Program-made: the position numbers and the translations under genes | Part shown: positions 16,549 through 24,194 of the stretch, piece after piece | Layout: every line of letters starts with the position of its first letter | Position numbering within the stretch: position 1 is the stretch's first letter | The notes under the pieces: generated by a model | What the model was told of the DNA's origin: nothing | What the model saw: the letters and a program-made list of their open reading frames with translations, nothing else | Database searches by the model: none | Assembly: GCA_017997825.1 (NCBI GenBank) | Contig: JAGOEH010000030.1 | Span: 1 to 25,217, forward strand | DNA length: 25,217 nucleotides | Source of the DNA: Candidatus Delongbacteria bacterium | GTDB lineage: Bacteria > JAGOEH01 | Direction of reading: 5' to 3'

Positions 16549-17466
16549 ATGGATCACTTCCCTGATTTCGTGAAAAATCCTAAGAACAAAATAGAGCCTT
16601 CTCAACAAAACACTGTCGATATCGAAGGATATTATTACCAAGCATCCGATGGGTCGCAGATGGCATTCTGGGAATGCCATTCCGATCAAATTTCTAAAAG
16701 GCATACTCATGGTTTTGATGAATATATGCTATGTATCAGCGGTGAATATACCGCATGCTTTGAAAATAAAGAAATCGTACTAAAACCCGGAGACGAATTA
16801 TTGATCCCTAAGGGAACCGTTCAATGGGGGCGATGTAAAGCCGGTACACGAACAATTTCTGCTTTCGGTGGAAAGCGGATTTTTAATGATCAGCAAAACA
16901 TAAGCTTTACTCCTTTTCCTATTGTGACAACAGAACGTTTAGTTTTGCGACAGCTAACATCCGATGATGCACCCGATATTTTTCGTCTCCGCTCGGATGA
17001 CCGTGTGATGCGATTTCTTGATCGACCACTGGCCCGTACGATGGAAGATGCCGGGCAATTCATCGAAAAAATCCGGGAACGGCTTCTCACCAATGATGGA
17101 ATCACATGGGCCATCACTCAAAAACCTCATGACAGCTTGATTGGGACTATCGGATTTCATACCATTTTTAAGGAGCACTTCCGAGCTGAGATCGGATACC
17201 TCCTTCATCCTGATTATCAAGGGCAGGGTCTCATGCAGGAAGCTTTGAGTGCTGTTCTGTCATATGGATTTCAAGCGTTACACCTCCATTCGGTGGAAGC
17301 CAATGTCAATCCTAATAACCTGGCATCGGTCAAATTGCTGGAACGTAACCACTTTGTTCGAGAAGCCTATTTTAGAGAGAACTATTATTATAATGGAAGG
17401 TTTTTAGATACAGCCATCTATTCCCTCATCCATCGAGAGGGAGATGCTTCATCGAGAGGCTTTTAA
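16549..17466 (+). CDS. Fusion of an N-terminal cupin with a RimJ/RimL-type GNAT acetyltransferase
   Basis: A 305-residue two-domain protein. Residues 1-118 form a cupin: MDHFPDF at the start, then RHTHGFDEYMLCISGEY and KPGDELLIPKGTVQWG, with His-x-His and Glu metal ligands; the second-motif His is replaced by Gln (VQWG), so metal binding may be altered. From residue 123 a GNAT fold begins, VTTERLVLRQLTSDDAPDIF, with the acetyl-CoA loop region GYLLHPDYQGQGLMQEAL and the C-terminal NPNNLASVKLLERNHF. The ATG at 16549 follows AGGA by four bases and matches how relatives of the cupin begin; the upstream TTG at 16522 is less likely. A 3' neighbour starts two bases after the stop. The substrates are unknown. 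Confidence 0.9.
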   Translation: MDHFPDFVKNPKNKIEPSQQNTVDIEGYYYQASDGSQMAFWECHSDQISKRHTHGFDEYMLCISGEYTACFENKEIVLKPGDELLIPKGTVQWGRCKAGTRTISAFGGKRIFNDQQNISFTPFPIVTTERLVLRQLTSDDAPDIFRLRSDDRVMRFLDRPLARTMEDAGQFIEKIRERLLTNDGITWAITQKPHDSLIGTIGFHTIFKEHFRAEIGYLLHPDYQGQGLMQEALSAVLSYGFQALHLHSVEANVNPNNLASVKLLERNHFVREAYFRENYYYNGRFLDTAIYSLIHREGDASSRGF

Positions 17467-17468
17467 GG

Positions 17469-17990
17469 ATGAAACAATTTATGGTTTTATTTCTGTTTTT
17501 CCCTGTCTTAGTCCGGAGCCAGGAAGGTCCGTCTAAGATAATGGAAGACGGATGGGCGATCCAGTTAGGAGCCGGATTCATCTATGGAGGGAATCTGGGG
17601 ATTCTCGGTGAAAGGCAAATCCTGCTGAAAGAAAATTTCCGTCTGTCTCCCTGTGTTTCACTCGGTGTGGCCGAGGGAGGAAAAGATTCCACCTCGATCC
17701 GATATGCTTGGTTAGGGGTGTCGATTGGGCTTATGATGGAGTATGGTAAAAAATATCGGATAATCTGGGGGCCTCAGATCGTGATGAATCAAGAACTTGG
17801 AAACTCGGTGGAAGTCAAAAAGAATCGGTTTCCATGCTATTCTTTCATCGTCGGCTATAAGAGAACCTCGGATTTCGGTTTGATATGGCAAGTTTACATC
17901 GGAGATGTCTATCTGCCCGATCCACTGGAAAACTCCTGGGATTATGCTCATAGTTCCCATGTCGGGATCGGCATCGGTTATAAATTATGA
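17469..17990 (+). CDS. Secreted or outer-membrane protein of unknown function
   Basis: A 173-residue protein beginning with a signal peptide (MKQFMVLFLFFPVLVRSQEG, cleavage near residue 17). The mature part alternates polar and hydrophobic residues with many aromatic/Gly turns (GAGFIYGGNLGILGERQILL; VSIGLMMEYGKKYRIIWGPQ), and ends VGIGIGYKL. This resembles a small beta-barrel of about eight strands. I cannot name a family. It begins two bases after the cupin-GNAT stop and so is co-translated or at least co-transcribed. The weak AAGG site overlaps the stop of the previous gene. Confidence 0.75.
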   Translation: MKQFMVLFLFFPVLVRSQEGPSKIMEDGWAIQLGAGFIYGGNLGILGERQILLKENFRLSPCVSLGVAEGGKDSTSIRYAWLGVSIGLMMEYGKKYRIIWGPQIVMNQELGNSVEVKKNRFPCYSFIVGYKRTSDFGLIWQVYIGDVYLPDPLENSWDYAHSSHVGIGIGYKL

Positions 17991-18133
17991 TCATGAGAAC
18001 GAATCATGAACCTGGTTATTGCTGTGCTGAAGACGATATATCCGAATATATATTGAAGATCCGTTCATAGATCAAATGAGAGAATTCGAGTATTTTTCAT
18101 TGAAAAAGTTCTTTAACCGGAGGAATGTTAAAC

Positions 18134-18841
18134 GTGAAGTACGAAGAAGATTGTATTATTAAAATTGCACAAGATAAATATGAAAATGGCGAAGCCGATT
18201 TCGATATCGACAGCGATCATTGTGCATTATTGGTCATCGATATGCAAGAGGAATTTGTAAAGCCTCATTGGACCTCGTCGTGGATACCGGAAGCCACCAG
18301 GCAGGTACCAATCATTAAGGATTTGATCAGTGACTGCAGGGCGATGGGAATTCCAGTCATTTACACGTTATTCAGCCAAACTCATCATTATCTTGACAGG
18401 CCAAAGTATGGCCATACGATGCCGAATCGGTTTCCGGAATTAGGAACGGATCCCGATTGGTTCAAGAACAGTAAAATCGTGGATGAATTGAAGCCGGAAG
18501 ATGGTGATATTATCATTCACAAACCGTCTTATGGAGCTTTTTATGATACACCGCTGGATACCATACTTAGAAACTTGAACAAGGATACCATAATCATCTG
18601 CGGGACACTAACCAACTGTTGCTGCGGAACAACAGCCCGTCAAGGTTATGAAAGGGGATACAAGGTAATTTTCGGATCGGATGTTACGTCAACGTATACC
18701 CAAGAGATGCAGTCTGCCGAATTGGGGATTATCCGTTTCGCTTTTGGACGGGTATTGACCTGCCAAAGGATTAAACAAGAACTAGCGGAACGATTTTCCC
18801 GTCAGGCTGAATTAACAGATAGAGAAACCATTCAGGAGTAA
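18134..18841 (+). CDS. Isochorismatase-like cysteine hydrolase
   Basis: A 235-residue hydrolase if started at GTG 18134; the ATG at 18125 is only one base after GGAGG (18119-18123), too close for initiation, while the GTG is ten bases away. The catalytic triad of the family is visible: Asp36 (VIDMQEEF), Lys130 (HKPSYGAF) and Cys163 in the unusual triple TNCCCGTTARQGY. The aromatic/charged stretch around PKYGHTMPNRFPELGTDPDW is typical of substrate-lid regions. Members hydrolyse amides, ureides or vinyl ethers, and the exact substrate is unknown. The stop TAA (18839-18841) overlaps the next gene's first ATG, so it is translationally coupled to the exported cyclase. Confidence 0.92.
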   Translation: MKYEEDCIIKIAQDKYENGEADFDIDSDHCALLVIDMQEEFVKPHWTSSWIPEATRQVPIIKDLISDCRAMGIPVIYTLFSQTHHYLDRPKYGHTMPNRFPELGTDPDWFKNSKIVDELKPEDGDIIIHKPSYGAFYDTPLDTILRNLNKDTIIICGTLTNCCCGTTARQGYERGYKVIFGSDVTSTYTQEMQSAELGIIRFAFGRVLTCQRIKQELAERFSRQAELTDRETIQE

Positions 18842-18846
18842 TGAGA

Positions 18847-18876
18847 ATGAAAATGAAAATGAAAATGAAAATGAAA
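18847..18876 (+). repeat. Hexanucleotide tandem repeat (ATGAAA)5 in signal-peptide start
   Basis: Five perfect ATGAAA copies encode Met-Lys pairs; one degenerate copy ATGAGA precedes them at 18841 and ATGGGT follows at 18877. The repeat unit is in frame, so copy-number change alters the N-region length and charge, or which ATG is used, without a frameshift. Confidence 0.9.
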
Positions 18877-19689
18877 ATGGGTATGTGGATTATTCTATGG
18901 GTTGGCATATTATCGTTGATTGTATCAGCTGAGAATGCACCCAGTCTATGGCCGGTATTACAGCAATTGAAAACCTGCAAATTTGTTGATTTGACGCATA
19001 CCTTTTCACCCGGAATTCCGCATTGGCCGGGTTATAAAGATGAAAAAAGAACCACCTTATACTATTATGATGAAGGAGTTGGGACCCAGGGAGCCGGTTT
19101 TTTTGCTCAGGAGTATACGTTTCCCGGTCAGTGGGGCACCCATGTCGATCCGCCGGCGCATTTTGTCAGAGGAAAACGGTTTGTGGATGAGATTACACTT
19201 CCGGAGATGCTGCTGCCTTTGGTGGTGATCGATGTCAGCTCAAAAGCTGCTCGGAATCCGGATTATCAGATTACTATGGATGATGTTCGTGCCTGGGAAA
19301 AGCACTATGGAAAAATACCGGCCCATTCGTTTGTAGCCATGCGAACCGACTGGTCGAAACGCTGGCCCGATGCCGCCAAAATGCGCAATGCCGATAGTTT
19401 GGGAACGGCTCACTACCCGGGATGGAGCCGGGAGGTGCTCGAGTATTTGTACGAATCATGCGGGATCACTGCTTCCGGGCATGAGACTACCGATACCGAT
19501 CCGGGGATCAGTACCGCCCAAAATGATTATTCCCTCGAAGCTTATATTCTTTCCCGGGATAAATACCAGATCGAGCTATTGGCTAATCTGGATCAGGTTC
19601 CTTCCTACGGAGCGATCGTTTCCGCAACCTTTCCAAAACCGCTCAAAGGCTCGGGATTTCCGGCCCGGGTCTTCGCCATTGTTCCATAA
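18847..19689 (+). CDS. Exported cyclase-family (kynurenine formamidase-like) metal hydrolase
   Basis: A 280-residue protein from ATG 18847, chosen because AGGAG (18834-18838) is eight bases upstream; ATG 18841 is only two bases away. The N-terminus is (Met-Lys)x5 Met-Gly-Met, then a hydrophobic helix (WIILWVGILSLIVS) and a likely AENA cleavage, so it is probably exported. The cyclase motif is intact: DLTHTFSPGIPHWPG, and GTHVDPPAHF, whose His and Asp residues bind divalent metal, with ASGHETTDTDPG completing the site. Family members include arylformamidases and cyclic-amide hydrolases acting on small molecules; the substrate here is not established. Its coupling to the cysteine hydrolase suggests consecutive steps, one cytoplasmic and one outside. 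Confidence 0.9.
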   Translation: MKMKMKMKMKMGMWIILWVGILSLIVSAENAPSLWPVLQQLKTCKFVDLTHTFSPGIPHWPGYKDEKRTTLYYYDEGVGTQGAGFFAQEYTFPGQWGTHVDPPAHFVRGKRFVDEITLPEMLLPLVVIDVSSKAARNPDYQITMDDVRAWEKHYGKIPAHSFVAMRTDWSKRWPDAAKMRNADSLGTAHYPGWSREVLEYLYESCGITASGHETTDTDPGISTAQNDYSLEAYILSRDKYQIELLANLDQVPSYGAIVSATFPKPLKGSGFPARVFAIVP

Positions 19690-19787
19690 TGTGTCGCACA
19701 CAGATTTCAGATTTAATCCAAGTTAATGCCGTTGGAATCGAACCCTTTTTTCCAAATACTATTCAAAGATACTGAGGGAGATAGATG

Positions 19788-20603
19788 ATGTCAAAAGATA
19801 CGCTAGATCTGACGGGTGTTCAGGAAACACTGCTGCTTCCGTTGTGGGGAAGAGCCAATGAAACAAAAAAGGATAACCCTTTATTGATCGATTCTGTAGC
19901 GGTAAGGCTTATTGATAGTATAGGATATGATTTTTCCATAATAGAAGCAAAAGTCAACCCATTGAGCTGTGCCTCATGGATTGCCAGGAGTATCTATTTT
20001 GATGACCATATCCGGTTGTTTTTGAGCCAGTACCCTGATGGGAGTATTATCAATATCGGATGTGGTCTGGATACAACCTATGACAGAATCAACAATAATC
20101 GGGCGATATGGTATGAGATTGACTTTCCGGAAGTTATTGAACTCAGGAAAAAGTTTATACCGGAGACATCGACTCGGCGTTTTGTGCCCTGTTCTGTGCT
20201 GGATCCGGAATGGTATAATACAATCGATAACAAAAAAAATGTCTGTATTATGATTGCCGGGGTCATCTATTATTTTGATGAAGGACAAGTAAAAGAATTG
20301 TTTGACAAAATTGCTCAAGAATTTGTACACAGTGATATCGTATTGGATTACTGTTCTCCGAAAGGTGTTGATATCGCCAACAAAAAAGTTATCAAAGACA
20401 ATGGAATGGATAAGGATGCTTGTCTTAAATGGGGAATTACAGACATTCATAACATCGAGAAATGGAATGGCAAAATAAAAGTACTCCAGACCATGAAAAT
20501 GTTCAAGGATCACCGAAGGAAGTATCCAATCTTCAAACGGTTGGGAATGCTTATTTCCGATGCTCTGGCCGTAATGTCATTGGCCCATCTGAAAATAGAA
20601 TAG
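19788..20603 (+). CDS. LCMT-family (PKS O-methyltransferase-like) SAM methyltransferase
   Basis: A 271-residue member of the leucine carboxyl methyltransferase/Tcmp group. It begins with VQETLLLPLWGRANETKKDN, followed by the characteristic SIINIGCGLDTTYDRI motif (about residues 86-101) and an acidic beta-2, WYEIDFPEVIELRKKF. VLDPEW and CIMIAGVIYYFDE complete the core. Family members O-methylate small carboxylates or polyketides. Start: GGGAG is seven bases before ATG 19788, versus four for ATG 19785. It stands 98 bases after the cyclase gene; whether it belongs to the same transcript is unclear. No PKS gene is nearby. Confidence 0.88.
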   Translation: MSKDTLDLTGVQETLLLPLWGRANETKKDNPLLIDSVAVRLIDSIGYDFSIIEAKVNPLSCASWIARSIYFDDHIRLFLSQYPDGSIINIGCGLDTTYDRINNNRAIWYEIDFPEVIELRKKFIPETSTRRFVPCSVLDPEWYNTIDNKKNVCIMIAGVIYYFDEGQVKELFDKIAQEFVHSDIVLDYCSPKGVDIANKKVIKDNGMDKDACLKWGITDIHNIEKWNGKIKVLQTMKMFKDHRRKYPIFKRLGMLISDALAVMSLAHLKIE

Positions 20604-20825
20604 ATAATTCCTACTCTATCAAGAGGGTGGTACGGGTCGTTAGTATCAGAAGTTAAGGTGGTGATCCGGCTGAAATCGGACAAAAGATCATGTACCAGCT
20701 TTTTTTTCATTTGGAATATGGTGTGGTAATCCGGTAAAACAGAGGATCGGAACTGTGCAAACTGATCAGGGCAAACCGGTTGAAACGAATAATCCAGGTT
20801 CACAAAAAATGAAAGAGAGATAAAG

Positions 20826-22292
20826 ATGAAAAAAAAACTCCTTGAAAGTATTGTTCTTCTTTTCATGATTCTTCTTTCGACCGGGTTATCTCAGAGCATC
20901 GATTTTTCTGTTTTACTGACCTACACCGGCGGAGTGCATAGTCCGGTCGATTTTGTGGTAGGAGTCGACGGATCGATCTATGTGGCCGGGGGGACCCGAG
21001 AGGGACTGCCGGTGACGGAGAATGCCTTTCAGAAGGTATACAACGGCCATAACACCTGGAGCGGCGGGGATGCTTATCTGATGAAGCTTTCACCTGAAGG
21101 GGATTTGATCTATGCCACCTATATCGGTGGCAGGGGCGGTGAGGAATCGATCCGGATCGCCCTGGACAGCTCAGGATATATTTATGTCTGCGGCAGCACA
21201 TGGTCCGATGATTTTCCTGTCACCGATCAGGCCTTCCAAACCAGCAAGGGTCCGAGCGCCGATAACTTTATTATCAAATTCAGTCCCGAACTCCAAATGG
21301 TTGCATCGACCTTTCTGGGAGGGAATGGATTTGACTATTGTTCCGCCATCATGATCGCGAATCAAAGGATTTATTTGACCGGCCGAACCAATTCGTCGGA
21401 TTTTCCCGTCACAAAGGATGCCCTCGATAGAGAGTATTATGATTGGAAATCACCCGATCCCAACTGGCAGAGTATGATAATCGATGTTTCTTTGGCGGTC
21501 TTATCGTTGGATCTCGACACACTTCTCTATGCGACTTACATGGGAGGAAAAGATCGGGATGAAATCGTATCGGTGACGCCGGCCAAGAACCATAACCTGA
21601 TCCTGACCGGGATAACCTGGTCCGACGATTATCCCACCACTCCCAATTGCTTTGACAGCACACTCGGAGGACAACGGGATGGGTTTGTAACCATCCTTAA
21701 TCCTGATTTGACCAAAATTCTTTATTCAACTCTGATCGGAGGTCAATCGATCGATGATATCACCAATACGGCTGAAATTGTTGATTCCAACGGGTTACTG
21801 CTCTCCGGTAATACCAATTCATCGGATTTCCCGATTACCTCGGACGCCCGGCATACTCAATCCCTGGGAGGAGAATCGGATGGATTTATTATGAAATTCG
21901 ATTTGCGAACCTATCGGCCGGTTTATTCTTCCCTGATCGGGGGTACCGGCGCTGATGAAATCAAGGTGTTCACGATGATGGGCAATGGGAACTATCTTCT
22001 GATCGGACAATCCCAATCCCCCGATTATCCGGTCACGCCGGATGCCCTGGATCCGTCATTCAATGGCGGGGATGATATGGTGTTGACGATACTGGGCGAT
22101 AAAATGAATGTTATCAACTATTCGACTTTCATCGGCGGTTCAAACTATGATAAAAGGATACGATCCCAATGTTTTGACGATAACACCGTTTTGATTTCGC
22201 TCCATAGCATTTCACCGGATTTCCCGATGACCAAACAACAGGTCAAATTCAATCAAACCGAAGCAGCATTTTTAATAAAATTGAAACCTTAA
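20826..22292 (+). CDS. Secreted seven-bladed SBBP-type beta-propeller protein
   Basis: A 488-residue secreted protein. MKKKLLESIVLLFMILLSTG is a signal peptide. The rest consists of repeats of the SBBP type: G-(T/S)-SDFPVT-DAF/L...GG-DGFI-KFS-----YST-IGG---D. I count seven copies of the (D)FPVT/YPTT core, in GLPVTENAF, DDFPVTDQAF, SDFPVTKDAL, DDYPTTPNCF, SDFPITSDAR, PDYPVTPDAL and PDFPMTKQQV. This matches a complete seven-blade propeller. Unlike many SBBP proteins it has no C-terminal sorting domain, ending FLIKLKP. It is likely an extracellular binding scaffold. GAGAG lies near the ATG. Confidence 0.9.
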   Translation: MKKKLLESIVLLFMILLSTGLSQSIDFSVLLTYTGGVHSPVDFVVGVDGSIYVAGGTREGLPVTENAFQKVYNGHNTWSGGDAYLMKLSPEGDLIYATYIGGRGGEESIRIALDSSGYIYVCGSTWSDDFPVTDQAFQTSKGPSADNFIIKFSPELQMVASTFLGGNGFDYCSAIMIANQRIYLTGRTNSSDFPVTKDALDREYYDWKSPDPNWQSMIIDVSLAVLSLDLDTLLYATYMGGKDRDEIVSVTPAKNHNLILTGITWSDDYPTTPNCFDSTLGGQRDGFVTILNPDLTKILYSTLIGGQSIDDITNTAEIVDSNGLLLSGNTNSSDFPITSDARHTQSLGGESDGFIMKFDLRTYRPVYSSLIGGTGADEIKVFTMMGNGNYLLIGQSQSPDYPVTPDALDPSFNGGDDMVLTILGDKMNVINYSTFIGGSNYDKRIRSQCFDDNTVLISLHSISPDFPMTKQQVKFNQTEAAFLIKLKP

Positions 22293-22370
22293 TCGAATTA
22301 TTCAGTATCTATCAATAGTGTTGATCTAATTGTTAGTTTAATACAACATTGAACCTGATAAGGGGAAAAA

Positions 22371-22826
22371 ATGGTACGTGTCCTGATTCAAAACGATTAT
22401 GAAGCCTGGATCGAGCTGGCCAGAGAGGTTGAACTTCTATTCGGTCCGATGACCGATTCGGAGGAATTTCTATCTGGAATCAAAGCCTGCATCGATAGTG
22501 GCGATGCATACGGGATCGAGCATCAAAATGGAAAATTGGTGGGAATCATCGCCTTGGATCGAAATGCCAATGAAATTTTGTGGCTGGCGGTTGGGAATCG
22601 ATACCGGGGAAACGGCTACGGCAATTCCTTGGTTCTTAAAGCGATCGAGGAATTGGAGAAGCATGGAGATATCCGGGTTCAAACCTTTTGCGATCAAATC
22701 GAGGAAGGCAAGAGTGCCCGGATTATCTATCAGCGGCATGGATTTGTCGATCTGGAGAAGGCGGGGAAAAATCCGGCCGGTATCGAAACCGTTATCATGG
22801 TAAGAAAATCTTCATTCAGCGGGTGA
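22371..22826 (+). CDS. GNAT-family N-acetyltransferase
   Basis: A 151-residue GNAT. The acetyl-CoA-binding strand and loop read EILWLAVGNRYRGNGYGNSLVLKAIEE, matching V-x-x-x-x-R-G-x-G-x-G/A. C-terminal SARIIYQRHGFVDLEK is the typical helix-strand end. AAGGGG lies before ATG 22371. The N-terminal half (MVRVLIQNDYEAWIELAREVELLFGPM) is a helix-rich acceptor-binding region. The acceptor is unknown. It is flanked by 78 and about 190 bases of non-coding sequence, and so appears to be a single-gene unit. Confidence 0.9.
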   Translation: MVRVLIQNDYEAWIELAREVELLFGPMTDSEEFLSGIKACIDSGDAYGIEHQNGKLVGIIALDRNANEILWLAVGNRYRGNGYGNSLVLKAIEELEKHGDIRVQTFCDQIEEGKSARIIYQRHGFVDLEKAGKNPAGIETVIMVRKSSFSG

Positions 22827-22917
22827 TAATCTGGAAATAATGTAATGATAAGGTATCTGAAATATGAGAGTTTATTACGGGTAACCGATTTAGAAGTTGC
22901 TCGGATAGTAAAAAAGG

Positions 22918-22946
22918 TTGAACTTTTTATACAATGCGATTATATT
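22918..22946 (+). promoter_or_regulatory. Sigma-70-like promoter before the methyltransferase
   Basis: TTGAAC at 22918-22923 is followed, after exactly 17 bases, by TATATT at 22941-22946. The start point would lie near 22953, about 68 bases before the ATG at 23021. Confidence 0.5.
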
Positions 22947-23020
22947 GAGAAATAACATGTGTTGGCCGGTCCAATTCCAGATATTGAGGAATTGTGTCGG
23001 GCATGAATCGGAGTTGTGAT

Positions 23021-23713
23021 ATGAATCAGATTAAGATCAAGCCTTCCATTACCGTTGTTGATAAGAACGGGATTTATCATATTGTGGATCATGAGGGCAG
23101 AATCAAAACGTATAAACCCTGGTTGGGCGATATTTTATCATTTCTCTATGACGGAATAATGAAGAAATCGGTTTTTCCGAAAAAATTCAACGCCTCCATC
23201 GATCGGCACTATGAAATACTGAATCGTGAATTTAGGGATATCAATCATAAGACTATCATTGAATTGGCATGCGGCAGCGGCAGCGCCGTAAATTTTCTAA
23301 ACCGTGACAACGATTATACGGGTGTTGATATCAGTCCGGGATTATTAAGGATCGCCAACCGAAAGTTTGCCCGAAGTGGTTTTGTTAATCATGAGTTTTA
23401 TGTAGCTGATGCCTGTGATCTGCCGTTTCAGGATCACCATTTTGATATTGGGATCTGTAATCTTTCCCTGAATTTTTTCCCGGATACGAAGCGCTTCGTT
23501 TCAGAACTTGAGCGAGTGCTTAAACCGGATGCCGTGTTTTATGGCTGCATTCCGATCCCGGAAAGGAAAAAAGCAGAGGTTACCATTCGGGGCGTTCTCC
23601 ATACGGCTGAAGAACTAAAGACTATTTTTCAGTCGCATCGTTTTATATTTGAATTCTTACCCCATGAGAATGGCGCTTTGCTATATTTTAAAACCGTGTT
23701 GAAACAGGGATAA
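23021..23713 (+). CDS. Class I SAM-dependent methyltransferase (Methyltransf_11 type)
   Basis: A 230-residue protein. The start at 23021 has CGGAG seven bases upstream; GTG 22994 and ATG 23003 have poorly spaced sites. Residues 1-75 precede the core and contain YHIVDHEGRIKTYKPWLGD. Motif I is IIELACGSGSAVNFL (about 80-94), beta-2 ends GVDISPGLL, and DACDLPFQDHHFDIGICN is the Asp/Leu-Pro-Phe signature of the Methyltransf_11 fold. LERVLKPDAVFYGC follows. It may methylate a small molecule or quinone-like acceptor, but nothing indicates which. A promoter is visible at 22918-22946. The gene is followed by a decayed CGGC gene. Confidence 0.88.
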   Translation: MNQIKIKPSITVVDKNGIYHIVDHEGRIKTYKPWLGDILSFLYDGIMKKSVFPKKFNASIDRHYEILNREFRDINHKTIIELACGSGSAVNFLNRDNDYTGVDISPGLLRIANRKFARSGFVNHEFYVADACDLPFQDHHFDIGICNLSLNFFPDTKRFVSELERVLKPDAVFYGCIPIPERKKAEVTIRGVLHTAEELKTIFQSHRFIFEFLPHENGALLYFKTVLKQG

Positions 23714-23768
23714 TGAGTTCTAAGGTGAGTCCATAGGGTTGTTTTATGGAACAGTTAAACCGGAGAAT

Positions 23769-24102
23769 CTGATTAAAAATGGTGGAATAATCCGATATCA
23801 GCAGACTGATGAAATGTGCCCCTGAACAACGGGTTTCAAGGCTGCCCGAGAGGGGAAACCGGCATTTGAGGAGATCGGACCGGTAGAAATCGTCGGCTTT
23901 GTTTCATGCGGCGGCTGTCCCGGAAAACGGGCCGTCGTAGAGCCAAAATGATGGTTGAGTGTAGTGCGGAGTTTATCGTGGTTGCTTCCTGTATTTCGAG
24001 AGGGAATCCGATTGGATATTCTGACCCCATTTTGAAACGATAAAACAAGCCATCAACTGTAAAGTCGGACCGGAGATCCCGATTATAGAATACACTCATT
24101 GA
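23769..24102 (+). pseudogene. Decayed CGGC-domain gene (one stop codon, two frameshifts)
   Basis: Read across three frames, this stretch gives a nearly full-length CGGC-domain protein of about 110 residues. Frame one (from about 23769) reads NGGIIRYQQTDEMCP, then an in-frame TGA at 23823 where the family has Gly, then TTGFKAAREGKPAFEEIGP, VEIVGFVSCGGCPGKRAV. A one-base loss near 23937 moves to RAKMMVECSAEFIVVASC, ISRGNPIGY. A second one-base loss near 24024 moves to PHFETIKQAINCKVG, PEIPIIEYTH and the TGA at 24100. The signature CGGCPGK and terminal YTH are unmistakable. The family probably binds metal through its cysteines; here it is non-functional unless the lesions are sequencing errors. 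Confidence 0.85.
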
Positions 24103-24194
24103 TCCGACTTCTCAGATCATCCAATTTCAACGGAAATTCTGAAGGGGAAGTCTCAAATCGTGTGCTGTCAAAAATGCGATGAACCGAGGGAGAG

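Noticed and set aside
18841-18882. ATGAAA array as a CRISPR-like or origin iteron repeat
   Set aside because: Units are contiguous, without spacers, lie in a coding frame and encode a signal-peptide N-region.
20700-20708. T-run preceded by GCTG/CAGC as an intrinsic terminator after the LCMT gene
   Set aside because: The arms pair over only four bases with a loop of more than 20 bases, too weak to call.
23823-23825. TGA in the CGGC gene as a selenocysteine codon
   Set aside because: The family position is Gly, not Cys, as I recall it, and two further frameshifts follow, so decay is the simpler reading.
23836-24099. Minus-strand open frame of 87 residues before zupT
   Set aside because: It is the antisense shadow of the CGGC pseudogene, whose sense-strand motifs are unmistakable.
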